Positions 1 to 12,589 of a DNA stretch of 64,000 bases are shown here, one piece after another. This DNA is from Owenia fusiformis. Taxonomy: Eukaryota > Annelida > Polychaeta > Sabellida > Oweniidae. The stretch spans positions 622,001 through 686,000 of the forward strand of contig CAIIXF020000009.1 of the NCBI GenBank assembly GCA_903813345.2, written 5' to 3'. Both the position numbers and the translations under genes were made by a program. The notes beneath the pieces were generated by a model, which did not search any database, was not told the origin of the DNA, and saw only the letters and a program-made list of their open reading frames with translations. The first letter of the stretch is position 1. Every line of letters begins with the position of its first letter.

Positions 1-2
1 AG

Positions 3-1955
3 GATAACCTACGTGTAGTGTTAACCTTGTCAGAGGATTGGTCTACTAGAGGATTTATCAATACAACAAAAGTTTTCTACATTCCAGCAGGGTTCACGGG
101 AACATTTTACAGAGATTATCCAATGATGAGAGTCGGTAACATAGAGAAGCTATCTTCCTCCATACAGAACACATTAACACTGGCGAAGACGGGAACACAA
201 TCACCTCTCGCAGAAGTCGTAATTCCTCCAAATGTATTCTTCAAGGAAAACGGCGACCAGTACACTGGGGAGGTCAAAGCTGGTGTTCGTTTCATTGACC
301 CAAGAAACACGACAAATTATGAAAACATTGTAGGTGATTTGACTTACGTTGATGAGAACGGACAAGTTGGAGGATTACAAACGTTTGGAATGTTTAACTT
401 AGACTTTAAGGACACTGAAGGAGGTCAACTGGGTGTACAAGGTATTGTTGAAATGGCTATTAATGCTGAATTCCTGGGTGTAAGTGACCCTGCTATGATG
501 ACAACAGATGTGAAGTTGTGGTCGCTTAACTCGAACACCGGGCGCTGGGAACTGGAAGGTACATTAACAAGGGGAACTGCTGTAAATGGAAGAAGAAAAA
601 AACGATCCCAATCAAACTATGATACCACGTTCTTCATTGGTAATGTCACTATAACGGATCGCTATTGGTTCAACTTTGATAACGATGAATTGAACTACTG
701 TTATGTCAAGATGAAGACATACACTGATGCGTCACTTAATACAGAACTCCCATGGAACGCTGACACTGAGGCAACCGTCATCGCCATGGACTCAACTCAA
801 ACAGGACAATGGGCCCAAGTCACCACTGGGAGCATGTCGTATGATGGTTTCACCGGGGCAGCATCTGACGGCGATTGCGTTCTAACAGTCTGCGGAAGTG
901 ATAAGTTTACCGGTTACTTAATGGTTGATGACCCGGATGGACCATTTCGTGGTTCATCGACACTGGGCGGGCAGTCAACATCTCCTGCAGGGGCTGTGCA
1001 GTTGAAGACAACACGTCTCGGAGTTGGGGATAATGCTTTGAACTATGATAGAGTCATCAACACGACGGTCTCCCCACTAACCTCAAGCGGACCCATTTAT
1101 CATGCTGGAAATTCAATGTGTTATAATCAAAGTTCAACTTTCTGCTCCTACTGCTTTACGGTAGAGTGGTTGCCGACGTGTGTGCTTTGCGACAGCTGGA
1201 GTTGTCAATACCCCGCTACGGTGTCGTACGCCAACTGCATTGCCGCCAACTCAACGTCTATTCCACATTACCGCTTTTTCAAGGACTCAAAATTGTACGA
1301 GTATACCGTATGTGAGACATATTTCGATTGTGAGAATTCTCCGGATTTATATCCACTTATATGGTATCCTCCTCTTGGCAATGCTTGGGCGTGGTATGTC
1401 AAGGTGAAGGTTGAGGTGATTAAACAAGAGTACATCTATGACACAATTAAACAACAGCATGTTATGACAAACACGACCTTACCCGATGAATCAGTCGTTC
1501 GTGCAGTTAGCCATGGAGGAACACACCCTAAGACCGACGGTAAAATATTTGGTATTCGGGAAGATACGACGAGCCAACACACGACCTGCCTTGAGTTCAA
1601 AGGCAGTGGAGACATTATATTTAAAGAAAACGGAAACTTTCAACAGGGTACGGATGAAACGGTCGTAGATATCAAAGTGGATGGGACCAATTGTCGAATT
1701 GCATGGGTTCTACCCGGACTGAAGGATTACGAACATTCACATTCCGGTTTATTTGGATTCAAACTCCCCGATGGCTCCATAAGAGGCGGGGACTCTACTG
1801 GCATATATTTCAACGACGATGCCAATCCAGATACGGCTGAGAAGGTTGCGAAGGCTCGGTGTAATTGTGGAGATATTCAGCACGGGTCACCAATCTGCCC
1901 GGAACATCAACCAGACGAAGGGGTGGGCCTAAAAATAATATGTTCGCCACCATAA
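3..1955 (+). CDS. CILP-like secreted matrix protein, 3' coding exon (5' partial)
   Basis: The frame is open from base 3 to the TAA at 1953-1955, so this is the C-terminal part of a larger protein; a GTG at base 18 is internal, not a start. About 650 residues are visible. The text resembles the beta-rich C-terminal half of cartilage intermediate layer proteins: VVIPPNVFFKENGDQYTGEV, then a basic furin-type site (RRKKR, about residue 192 counted from base 18), then YWFNFDNDE. In CILP a furin cut separates two chains, which is known for the family and inferred here. Many cysteines in the last 250 residues (a CNCGDIQ run near the end) and several N-x-S/T sites fit an extracellular protein. No transmembrane segment follows. 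It points away from the GDH gene, and nothing links the two. The family call rests on recalled similarity and could instead be another extracellular beta-sandwich protein. Confidence 0.6.
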   Translation, partial: DNLRVVLTLSEDWSTRGFINTTKVFYIPAGFTGTFYRDYPMMRVGNIEKLSSSIQNTLTLAKTGTQSPLAEVVIPPNVFFKENGDQYTGEVKAGVRFIDPRNTTNYENIVGDLTYVDENGQVGGLQTFGMFNLDFKDTEGGQLGVQGIVEMAINAEFLGVSDPAMMTTDVKLWSLNSNTGRWELEGTLTRGTAVNGRRKKRSQSNYDTTFFIGNVTITDRYWFNFDNDELNYCYVKMKTYTDASLNTELPWNADTEATVIAMDSTQTGQWAQVTTGSMSYDGFTGAASDGDCVLTVCGSDKFTGYLMVDDPDGPFRGSSTLGGQSTSPAGAVQLKTTRLGVGDNALNYDRVINTTVSPLTSSGPIYHAGNSMCYNQSSTFCSYCFTVEWLPTCVLCDSWSCQYPATVSYANCIAANSTSIPHYRFFKDSKLYEYTVCETYFDCENSPDLYPLIWYPPLGNAWAWYVKVKVEVIKQEYIYDTIKQQHVMTNTTLPDESVVRAVSHGGTHPKTDGKIFGIREDTTSQHTTCLEFKGSGDIIFKENGNFQQGTDETVVDIKVDGTNCRIAWVLPGLKDYEHSHSGLFGFKLPDGSIRGGDSTGIYFNDDANPDTAEKVAKARCNCGDIQHGSPICPEHQPDEGVGLKIICSPP

Positions 1956-2375
1956 GGACTGCGTGTGTATTTAAGTGGTATAATGTTCACCCATCTCAAA
2001 ATTATTGTCTTATACTTATCCCCTTATAAAAGTGAAAGAAAGAATCCCCCCCTGGCCAGAAATTCTTTCAAAATCATGCAGTTTTTCACCATTCTGAGAA
2101 TTTTTCGAATGATTTTTAGCCAAAATTGTGAAAAAGCTCCCCCCTGGAAAAAAGCTCCCCCTCCTGGTAAAAGCTGGCTACGGGCAAGCTAGTTACCTAA
2201 TTCTTTTCAACTAGCTGGTTCAGTATACGACATTTTTAACAAAGAGAAGCCCAGTTAAAGGATGGCCGATCATAAGACAATAGTTGTTTGTAAATAACGT
2301 TTTAATTTACGTCTGTTCGATGTTTGCTTTGTATTTTAAAACATGCTGTAGTGCATGTGTACAAGAAATTTTGGT
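1956..2375. other. 3' flank of CILP-like gene, repeat-derived
   Basis: No gene seen. Bases 2046-2190 hold C-rich runs and end in CTGGCTACGGG, the same terminal motif found at 61522-61532, so part of this flank is probably an old copy of that repeat family. Confidence 0.4.
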
Positions 2376-2672
2376 TACCTGGGGATTATGGTCCCCTTTC
2401 CTTACTGGCCCTGACTGTGTATAAATAGTAAGGAAAATAATCGTAATTAGGTCACCATATAAATCAATAGAGAGTAGGACCAAAATTTGATAGGACCACT
2501 TACCCTTTTACACCGGTGTAAAAGGGTAGGTGGTCCTATCAAATTATGGTCCTACTCTCCATTGATTTATATGGTGACCTAAATACAACTCTTTCCCTCA
2601 TTATCATATCATATACGCAATCAGGGCCAGTAAGGGCCGTTAAGAAAGGGGACCATAATCCCTGGGGGACCA
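2376..2672. mobile_element. Foldback MITE with long palindromic core
   Basis: The outer arms pair (GGGATTATGGTCCCCTTTC near 2382 with its reverse complement ending near 2662). The inner arms 2448-2511 and about 2517-2582 are nearly perfect inverted repeats around a short CACCGGTG centre. There is no coding capacity, so this is a non-autonomous hairpin element. Confidence 0.8.
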
Positions 2673-2704
2673 TGATTTCTTTCACACCGGCTTTGTCTCA
2701 TAAG

Positions 2705-3040
2705 CCAGTAAAACGATTTCAGTATACAACGGAACCTGTATATAAGAACACTTCTTTAACCCGAACGGCGAACACCTCCCAATGTGAACACTTTTTCGTT
2801 TCAATATTTCCTACAATTGAAGCCCATGTTAATAAACCTTGAAATGTGAACTGTGAACAACATGTTTTATACAATATTGCTCAAATGTTCTCTATTAATC
2901 ACTGTTTTTATAATGTTAGAACTTTTGAAAAACATTGAATTGTTTCAATCGTAATGTGACTTTCTTTCAAAGTGTGACCACCTCGTTATCTAAAACGTTT
3001 AGCTCATTCCGATGACATTCGGATTAAACAGGTTTTACTG
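2705..3040. mobile_element. pogo/Tigger-like MITE remnant
   Basis: The right end reads ACAGGTTTTACTG (3028-3040); the left end has CAGTAAAAC and CCTGTATATAAGAACAC near 2705-2751. The same termini frame 48832-49010. They resemble pogo/Tigger-type terminal repeats. Non-coding and degraded. Confidence 0.5.
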
Positions 3041-4111
3041 TACGTAAGAAAATAAGAAGTATTTTACTTAGAGATACCTACACAATTTGCATTTCTTTCC
3101 ATGGGCTTTCAACAGAAGCCCGTGGTCTTACTTTTTAGTTTGAAACATGTGTTTTGAAGTGCGTTGATGTTATAATGCACATGCTGACAAATGTCATCGT
3201 TGACATATTAGTTTTGTTTTAGATATTACATCAACAGTGATCTATGATAACGAAATCATAGCTGCTGGTCTGCTGTGACTTCGATGACATAAATCACCAT
3301 GGTATAAGTCAATTTGCTAGATGTAAGATGTTACAAAGTCATTGTATATTTACATCAACATATTTTACCTGAATTTAAGATGATGCCAAAGTGCGTAGCT
3401 ACACCCCCTGCATAAGTTTAGCAATCGGAAGTTCTCTTTTGGCTCACTTATCAAAGCCTATGTATGGTTGGTAATATAAAAAATCAAAGTCATAAAATGA
3501 GCCCAAGATTCAAACTTCAACAAGTTTTGATATGCTGTCCGACAAGGATTTCAAGTTGCCAAATTTATTGAGGGGAGTGTATGTCAGTTTATAAACCGGG
3601 GGTCATTAACGAAAAATTCTAGATCAATTATTGTAACCATGGAAAAATGGCGCAATAGTGAAAGAACAATAGCCGTAAGAACTCTTCACTTTTAAGAAGT
3701 GTTTTTTATTTATTTATGTGTCTTGCTTTTATTTCCATAATCAAATATGGATTTAACATATAAACACTGATAAACATTAAAACTTCTGATACAGCTTTTG
3801 GAAATCAAATGATACACCAGATACTGTAAAACAGTTTTTCTGAGATTTTGAAATTCCATTTATGAGTTGACGTGTCGTACTATAGGGTCTAAGAATCGAG
3901 CCCCTCATACGGCAGTACAAATAAAAGTGAAATTATCAATATGCCTCATGAGTCATGTCACCATGGCAACAGTTCTGTCACAACAAACATTGATTAAAGC
4001 CTATACATATACATACATATTTATTCAGAGAATATTTTTGACTTTATTATATACTTAATATTACATGTTCAATGTAATAAAACATTGTCATATCAATGAA
4101 GTATGCACATA
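3041..4111. other. Noncoding, no structure seen
   Basis: No supported ORF or repeat array apart from a short hairpin at about 3100-3122 (CATGGGCTTTCAAC followed by GAAGCCCGTGG), which recurs in similar form at 4437-4472. Confidence 0.4.
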
Positions 4112-4431
4112 TGGTGATCCACTCGATTACGCTAATTACGAAACGGTTCGTTTCGGTAATAAAATGTCGGAACCTCGAAGGTACGATTTTTTATTTTTTT
4201 TATTTCACTCATTGTAGGCAGAATTCCCACGACATTTTATCACAATAGTTATTGCAGATCTTAACCGTTTTTGAAGTTCCATTTACGTAACAAAAGTGAG
4301 GCATTAAATCGACGTTTCGGTTGTCTTCTGAACTGAACTTCTGTGAGAGTCGTAGGAGTTCTGCCTACAACGTGTAAAAAGGGAAAACATAGAATTGCAC
4401 CTTCGAGGTTCTGTAATCGAGTGGATCACCA
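4112..4431. mobile_element. 320-bp MITE with 19-bp TIRs
   Basis: TGGTGATCCACTCGATTAC at 4112-4130 is matched by its reverse complement at 4413-4431, and the next inner bases also pair partly (CGAACCTCGAAGGT-type text on both sides). No ORF. A similar hairpin, unrelated to the TIRs, follows at 4437-4472. Confidence 0.8.
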
Positions 4432-4495
4432 GTGATGTCATGGGCTTTCAACTAATGAAAGCCCATGGTGATATGATACGTACTATTTAATCTTT

Positions 4496-5104
4496 ATACA
4501 CACAGGGTACGTACCAAATTAAGCGTGACAGTTGAACGCGCGGCTTACGGTACAACACGGGGGTGATGGAATTTGAGCAAACGGATGTTTTCATCGTTTC
4601 AGAAAGATGCGGTCTAGTTTCTAGATATTTTTACATGTGAACGTCTGTAACAACATCCTAGACAGTGAAATTGTCGGTGAATTTCATAGTAAAACCTGCA
4701 CAAACGCCGAAGTATACGGTATAACGCGCGGTAACGGTAAGGTACAACAAGGGGTTGGAATATGCGTTATACCATCTTACCCGCGCGTTATGTAGTTACA
4801 CTCGAAGTTTGTGTAGGGTTAACTATGAAATTCACCGTCAAGTTCACTGTCTAGGATATTGTTACAGACATTCACAATATAAATATATCTTGAAATTAGA
4901 CCAGATCTCTCCATTCTGATACCCATAGCATCTCTCTCTGTTGCATCGCAGAAGGATAGAGATGGAGAGGGTGTGGCTTACCACGATGAGATCTCTCTGA
5001 AATGATGAAAACATCAGTTTGTTCAAATTCCACCACCCTCGTATTGTACCGTAGCCCGCGCACTCAACTGTCACGCTTAAAGAAGTACATACCCTGTGTA
5101 TACA
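4496..5104. mobile_element. ~600-bp foldback MITE with long arms
   Basis: Ends are TACACACAGGGTACGTAC at the left and the inverted equivalent at 5085-5104. The arms stay alignable for well over 100 bp (AAGCGTGACAGTTGA at 4520, inverted at 5067), and an inner pair (CTGTAACAACATCCTAGACA at 4647, inverted near 4850-4868) continues the fold almost to the centre. Confidence 0.8.
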
Positions 5105-5474
5105 GATTGTTAGAAAGCACACTATATTTTTGTATTATATTTTTGTCTACTTCATGACATTTAAGGTTTCTAATTAGATGACACCTACTTACAATTTGTC
5201 TCTGACTTTCATGGACTGTGAGTAGCTTTTCTAATGCTCAAATACTATTTTATGTCTTTAATTGTATTTATTTCTATCGCTTGACCTCTATTTTGAAACA
5301 TTGTTTTGTGAATAAATTGATCGTGTAAACGTATATTAAAACATTTTGTTATTTAAGGCTAAGTCTGTTAATTGATAACATCAATGTTACTTACTTAAAT
5401 ATATATTGATGTTAATAATTAAACGAGATTGTGATAAAAGGTAATTGTCATTTCACCTTAATAACACTGAACAA

Positions 5475-7692
5475 GGCATTAACATGACAAAATGTCATCA
5501 CCTAGTTGCTCACAATATTATGAGTTCAATCTTAAGTCAGATTTGAATTTCTGAGAACTTGTAGGCCTAGATGATTTTGAAAAAAAATAAATTGGTCAAT
5601 TTGAAGTAAGTTGAAAAAATACTTTTTATCGCACTTTGAAAAAGTGCTATATTGTCGTCGTCTTGTGCTGTTGGGCGGGCGGGCTTGCGTGCGGGCGGGC
5701 GGGCGGGCGGGCGAGACATAAACCAAATCTTGTCATCAAATTTCCAGGATAACTGCTTACCTGTTCAACTTGAAATTTTTACAGATGCAAGAGCAGACTA
5801 GTACCAAGATCTGATTAGGTTAAGAGCATGCTGGGTAAACTACGTGGCGGCCATTTTGAATTTTTCAACAAATCTTGTCATCAAAATTCCAGGAAAACCA
5901 CTTATCCGTTCAACTTGAAATTTTTACAGATGCAAGAGCAGACTATTGCCAAGATCTGATTAGGTTTTTGGTATGCTGGCTGAATTACATGGTGGCCATT
6001 TTGAATTTTTCAATTTGGTGGCCATTTTGAATTTTTCAACTTGCTCCAAATTGACCAATTTTTTTTTTAAAAACATCTACAAGTTCTCAGAAGTTCAAAT
6101 CTGACCTTAGATTTCAGATTTGACCTTTCGTTCACCTTCAGTGACCTTAGTAGGTCAAAAAAGTTGATTTCTAAATTGATATTTTGGATTTAAATTTAGG
6201 TCAGCTTAATTACAAAACACTTACTGAGGTCTGAAAAAGTAAAATTTCAAGGTCGAAGGTCAAGGTCATTAAACTAGGTCACAAATGATGTTATCCACGT
6301 TTCTCAAAGTTTGAGACTACAAATCAATTCTTGTCATCAAAATTCCAAGAAAACCGCTAACCTGTTCAACTTGAAATTTTTACACATGCAATAGCAGACT
6401 AGTGCCAAGATCTGATTAGGTTTAGGGCATGCTGGGTAAACTAGGTGGCGGCCATTTTGAATTTTTCAACAAATCTTGTCATCAAAATTCCAGGAAAACC
6501 ACTTATCCGTTCAACTTGAATTTTTTACAGATGCAAGAGCAGACAATTGCCAAGATCTGATTAGGTTTTGGGTATGCTGGCTGAATTACATGGTGGCCAT
6601 TTTGAATTTTTCAATTTGGCGGCCATTTTGAATTTTCAACTTGCTCCAAATTGACCAAATTTTTTTTTAAAAACATCTACAAGTTCTCAGAAGTTCAAAT
6701 CTGACCTTAGATTTCAGATTTGACCTTTCGTTCACCTTCAGTGACCTTGAAAAGGTCAAAAAGTTGATTTTCTAAATTGATATTTTGGATTTAAATTCAG
6801 GTCAGCTTAATTACAAAACACCTACTGAGGTCTGAAAAAGTGAAATTTTCAAGGTCGAAGGTCATCAAATTAGGTCACAAACAATGTTATCTAAATTTTC
6901 CAAAGTTCAAGACTACAAATAAATTCTTGTCATCAAAATTGCAGGAAAACCGCTAACCTTGTCAACTTGAAATGTTTACAGATGCAAGAGCAGACTAGTG
7001 CCAAGGTCTGATTAGGTTTTGGCCATGCTGGGTAAATTGCATGGTGGCCAGTTTGCTCTTCAAAGTGCGATATTTATCACTGTGTGTCTTGTTTTGACCC
7101 TGAGAAGGTCATTGAAGGTGTTATCTCAAATCTAAAGTCAGATTTCAATTTCTTGAGAACTTGTAGATAATTTTGAAAAGGTCAATTTGAAGCAAGGTGA
7201 AAAAAGACCTTTTTGACCTTGAGAATGTTATTGAAGGTCAGTTCTTTGTTGACCTTGAGAATGTCATTGAAGGTCAAATCTATAGTCAGATTTGAACTAT
7301 TGAGAACTAGAAGATAATTTTGAAAAAAAAAATTGTTCAATTTGAAGCAAGTTGAAAAAAATACTTTTTTGACCTTCAGGTCAAATCTTAAATATAAAGT
7401 CAGATTTTAACTTCTGATAACTTGTAGATGATTTTGGAAAAATTAGTCAATTTGAAGCAAGTTGAAGAAAAAAGACCTTTTGACCCTTTTTAACCTTCAA
7501 AAGGTCATTGAAGGTCAAATCTTAAACCTAGAGTCAGATTTGAACTTCTGAAAACAGTATTTGTTATGTTATTAGAAGTTGTAAGAATTTGCTACAGACG
7601 CCGATCGCCAACCGCCAACCACCAACCATCATCCGCCGTCAAAAAACGGAGACCATAACAATTTGTGTCACCACTTTTTGGTGGTGACATAA
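5475..7692. mobile_element. Degenerate repeat element with ~600-bp internal tandem copies
   Basis: A block starting CTTGTCATCAAAATTCC recurs at about 5724, 6321 and 6920 (period near 600 bp), with GATGCAAGAGCAGACTA and GGTGGCCATTTTGAATTTTT in each. The following 7040-7560 holds repeated AGTCAGATTTGAACTTCTGA and TTGAAGCAAGTTGAAAAA. The end is a hairpin, TCACCACTTTTTGGTGGTGA (7669-7688). The counterpart in unit 2 ends near 23620. A (GGCG)n run sits at about 5680-5712. Confidence 0.6.
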
Positions 7693-10444
7693 AAACGAAC
7701 TCCCTTTCGCATACTTGGTTTTACTATTTTTGTAAAATTGATTAACGTTGGACAGTCATAAAGAGACGAGGTGAAGGTAAGTTTTCGTTCTCATAATCCA
7801 TAATCCCACCTGTTCTTCCCAAAAAGTTCAATCGTTCTGACTCGAGGAAAATTCTTTCAAGAAAAAATTTCAAGAAGTTTGAGCCAGTAGAATTCAAATG
7901 GAAACACCAGCCTTACGTAGGTTAATACACGTAAATAACAATTTTAACTAAATTTTTGATTCCATGCGAGCCCTACGTACCGAGTGCTCTTAATGTAACG
8001 CTCATGGGCAATAAACTGGATGTCGTTGCGTTTAATCTCAAACAGTAATATTTTCATAATTCACACCATAAATGCATCCGTACTGAATATCATTGGTAGT
8101 TTCCCTTTTAGAACACCCATGTACAGTAAGACCTCCTGTGTTAGTGAACCCCTCTCTATAGTAAGCATTTTTATTTGGCGAAACCTTTTTCCCCACATTA
8201 ACCCCGATGTAAATTACATTCCTACAGTATAGTGCATAATTCATCCTATAAAAAGTGAACACTAAATCTTGGCATAATTGAATTGTCCTGTGCATATGGA
8301 TCATTGAACCAGATATATGATTTCTCACGATTTTGAGAGCTTCCTTTTGAGGGCGAAATAATTTATGTCACCTGTCATTGGGGCTTTTATAGTTATTATA
8401 ATTCTAATAAAGCCTCTCGTCAAGAAAATGTTCAATATACACAAGTTTTACAGTACGCTCAAGCAGGTGGCTCTCATTACGAACATCCCTAGTAAACCCC
8501 AACAACATTTTAAATGACCACATGGACATCGGGAGAGGATACTTATGCCTCAGTCACATTTGATCTACGGCAACCGTATGGCGGAGGGACGTAGATTCCC
8601 TAAATCAAGAGAAATAGGCAGCAATATAGGGATAAGCAGTAGGAATATTATCTTTATCGATTTTGTGAAGCTATGGCCGCCGTAGAGCAAATAGACTGAC
8701 GCTGTAGGGCCCTAATTATGGTTCACACAAAACAGTCAATTAATATTTTGGCATTTTCATTTTATTTCATATCTTTAGTAATGTACAATAACCAGACATT
8801 GTAACATGATTGTTTAATGAGAGAATATGAGATATGATATGCTGGTAAACTAGATAACAATATATCCTAACAACCTCCATTGTATAACCCATGGGGTGTT
8901 ATTTGGTACTGTTTACATTATGGATGTGGAGAAGTTACACAATCAAATAATGATAAATACTATTCATTCTGCATTCTTTACATTCATATAACAGACATGT
9001 GAAATATTTTGTTGTGCACTGTGTATTATATTGTGATGTAACACAATTTATGATATAGAATAAGATAGAAAAGATCAAGTTCACCAGTGCAAATCTAAAA
9101 CTAACTCTAGGGTATCTTTTTTTCATTGTTTCATAGATTACTTTAATATTCACAATATTTGAGATGTTAACATAATATATCATATCTGTTTCAACTCATT
9201 TAATGCCTGATTTGTGAAAAACAATACATCATAACAGCACACTCAATTGGCAAGTACTTTTTACGATTTTCAAGACACAAAAATCAATATATGATAAGTG
9301 TTAAAACAAGTATTAATCATAATATCAATTGATACATTAAATAGCAAGTGACACTTTTATGTTGGCAATTTCTTGTTACTTTTATGAACATTTAAAAACG
9401 TGCAATGTATGACAATATGTACAATAAATATCAGGTACACTGTTGTGACAGTTTGAACACAAAAACCCTGTCAAAATGAAAACTTAGAAGACACTTCATC
9501 CAACTATATCCTTTTATAGTCTATGAGGTATTTTGAAATATTTTGTAACTTGCATTGAGACTGGATATGATATCAATAAAACTTCTCTTCCCCTTTTGTA
9601 ACACAAAACATAGAAAATAAAGATCAAGTTTATTTCAGCTTGTCCCAACTGTGTTGATTTTTAAAAGGTTTTGGCTTATTTCAAATAGGCAGGGAAAGCT
9701 ACACGTTTTTAAGAGAACTTGTACGCGAACAGATAATATTATAACCATCTCAATTGATTTTTCAATTAAGAAGTACATACTATGAAGGGAAAACTAATCC
9801 CTAAAAGGACCATAATTCTACAAGTTCAAATACAACTGTTTTCTTAAAAAAAACATGGAGCTTAACCACCATATTCAGTTATAATCAACCTTCAGAGAAT
9901 CTGAGGATTCTTACATTTGGCTTAGTGCATTGACACTCAGAAGATTGGCAATAAAAACATTGGTTTTGTGCAAGATTTGGTTTGGCATTAAATAAGACAG
10001 CTGCAGTATTGGTCAACAAATGTCATTTTTTAATTTTTGATGTGTTTATATTCTGACTGAAAAAAAGAACAATATTTCAATTTCAATCAAATTTTACACC
10101 TTTCTCAACTATAATTTAATCCATTCGTACGCTTAATACACTAGCAGTATAAAAGACATGTTCACATGGCCATGGAGAAACATAATTGTCCATCATTTTG
10201 ACTTCACAATTTTCTTAAAAACTTGATCTAATAATACGCCAACAAGTAACAAATTCCTGTTTTCAAGGTATTTTGCTTAAGGTAGGTTGAGAACAACAAA
10301 TAATTTCATTAATTAACCTATTACATGTAGGTTTGCATAGAGATAAACAACACACTCGATCCACCTTAATTTAAATTTCTTCATTGCTAGGTTAACATGA
10401 GTCCCCAAACTGCATAATATAAATATTTCCTAAAGTCTCTATAT
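7693..10444. other. 3' flank/UTR side of GDH unit 1, no gene seen
   Basis: This is alignable with 23625-26367 in unit 2. It includes a short shared pogo-like stretch (CAGTAAGACCTCCTGTGTTA, 8122). The part nearest 10444 is presumably 3' UTR of the - strand GDH exon set; no transcript end can be fixed from sequence alone. Confidence 0.4.
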
Positions 10445-10564
10445 TTATGTGAATGTTAGGCCAGCCTCACTGTACACCTTAAAGATCTTCTCAAGGGCGT
10501 TAATGTAGGCTGCAGTACGGAGATCTAGGCCTAAGTTGTATTTCATAGCAGTCCGCATAATAGC
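10445..10564 (-). CDS. GLUD1: GDH last exon, unit 1 (exon K')
   Basis: Acceptor TTTCAG before 10564; 40 codons including TAA at 10447-10445. It reads [20 protein letters not shown] and ends EAGLTFT, matching the C-terminus of animal GDH. Compared with exon K it carries about six substitutions, all silent by my reading. Confidence 0.93.
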   Translation of the reverse strand, partial: AIMRTAMKYNLGLDLRTAAYINALEKIFKVYSEAGLTFT

Positions 10565-11156
10565 CTGAAACAAAGACATATTTTCAATCATCATTGTTAT
10601 ATTCATTTAAGATATTATCAAAACAAATATTTTCAATACATGCATGTCCTGTATATGATAAGAACTGAAATCTAACAAGGTGTCATTATACAGAGAATTC
10701 CTTGAGATCCATCATTTTGGTTTGTATGATATTTCCTGTTTGTTTATAGTCTTACACTTAACCCCTGGTTATCCCCCATATCTTACACATCTCTACAGAT
10801 GTTTAGTCTAACATCAAATCTCTGGCCTCAATAATAGATGGTAGATCATAGGTTACCATACCATTTACACCTGTACAGTCTAGCATCAAGCTTCTGACTT
10901 CCAGATACACCAATGGAGAGTGAATCAGAGGTTTAATGCAGGACTATATTATTTGCAAGTGTAAGACATGAGGAGGAGAAGTACTTACACAAAAACATCC
11001 TGCAAGACTTAGCCAGTATAACACATTTTTGTGTGAAGGACTAGACCCTCGATTTGACTCTATTTTTTAGTGTGGAAATGTTTCTCGTTTTTACCAATTT
11101 GCCAAAGGTTATTAAGATAGTAAATTAAATGAAAATTAAATGATAATTAAACCTAC
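10565..11156 (-). other. GDH intron J'-K', unit 1
   Basis: Bounded by GTAGGT and TTTCAG. Nothing else recognised. The matching intron of unit 2 carries a 496-bp MITE that is absent here. Confidence 0.6.
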
Positions 11157-11219
11157 CCTTGATGATCTTTCCATGGTATATTCTAGACCTGAGTGGACTA
11201 TATCTTTCTCAGATGCTCC
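11157..11219 (-). CDS. GLUD1: GDH exon J', unit 1
   Basis: 63 bp, phase 0-0, acceptor TTTTAG, donor GTAGGT. It encodes GASEKDIVHSGLEYTMERSS plus Arg: the end of the antenna and the start of the pivot helix. His of VHSG (bovine His450, GTP site) is kept. Confidence 0.93.
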
Positions 11220-11828
11220 CTAAAATCAGACAATTACTTTAATTCATTTTAAAGTTTCCCAAATGATAGGAGGAGGCAATAAGCGCAACATACATGTAAA
11301 ACATCATTCTGTTCCTTGAACACATCTAACACTACATGTATCTATTTTTATTTATTTTATAAAAAGAAAATTCTGTAAAAAATTATGAAAAACCACCTGT
11401 GACTGTTTATCTTGAAGATAGGGTTATTTATGTGAAATCTATCCATACCCCTTTTAATATACACTGATTTTTTACTTTACTTTTTTAACTGTAATACAAA
11501 AATCCACGATATTATTTCAAAATTGGCATTTCCAGGTCTGAAGGAACCTTGAATAAGAGAGTATTTTAAAATGCACCATTCAAAGGTTTTCGTGAGACCC
11601 CATTGGGGAAAAATTAAAATTAGGCAGTTCCCTATCCTGAGAGCAATAACAACTGGTCAAACATGGTCAGAATTTTGATTACTAGATATAGACATGCCAA
11701 AGGTTCCTACCCCTGGTACAAAGTACTAAAAATCCCAACCCCTTGACATACTGCTTGTCAAATTCTAAATCCTCCCAGCATGAAGGGAGGGGTGTCTCAC
11801 GAAAATGTTTGAATGGTGTATCACTTAC

Positions 11829-11920
11829 AGAAATTCTGTTCTCAAATGCCTCGCTAGGGGTGATAGGTATTCTTCCACCTGCTTTGCCAAACTTACGCTC
11901 CAATGAATGTTGCACACTCT
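11829..11920 (-). CDS. GLUD1: GDH exon I', unit 1
   Basis: 92 bp, phase 1-0, acceptor TTTTGCAG, donor GTAAGT. It encodes [20 protein letters not shown] and onwards to ENRIS, part of the antenna that distinguishes animal hexameric GDHs. It differs from exon I only by about three silent changes. Confidence 0.93.
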
Positions 11921-12589
11921 CTGCAAAACAACACTTAAACTTTTACTATCATTCCTATTTGGATACAATACAACAAAATAGATTTATACATTTGTCTTTG
12001 TCCCAGGGACACAATCAATTATTCAATATAAAGTAAGTTTTTGATAAGAAAGTACATTAAGAAGCTGTTATGTTAAAGTGGTGTGTTTCTCTGGATTTCA
12101 TGGTGAGGTAAGGGTGTAGTGCCATTCCTTGGATTGATTTATGAAATACATGTAAGTGGGTACCTTGAGAATATTACCATTTGTTGTATTATTATCTTCA
12201 TATAAATGTATGTACAGGTTTCAAGCCAAATTGTTTAATAAAATGATCTGAACTTTTTACCCTAAAATATTTTCTTTAAAATATTCTCTACATGTTTCAA
12301 ACGAAATTGTTTGATGGAATGATCTAATATGTAAAGGCAGTTTCATCATATGAAAGTTTAAAACTGATTAGTTTTTGGCCATCATGGGAAAATAGCAACT
12401 ATTTTTGACTTTCAATCCTAAAACATATTTTCTATACAAGCGTGCCATACTGTTCACCATCCTTGCTTAACAGTGCCTTTTGAATTTTCCCTATAATCAT
12501 TTCTGTTATCATGGACAATTAACTGTCACAAATACTGTATAAACTGTTAAATACTTGTGTGGGTATTTGTGTCACTGCATATTGTATAT

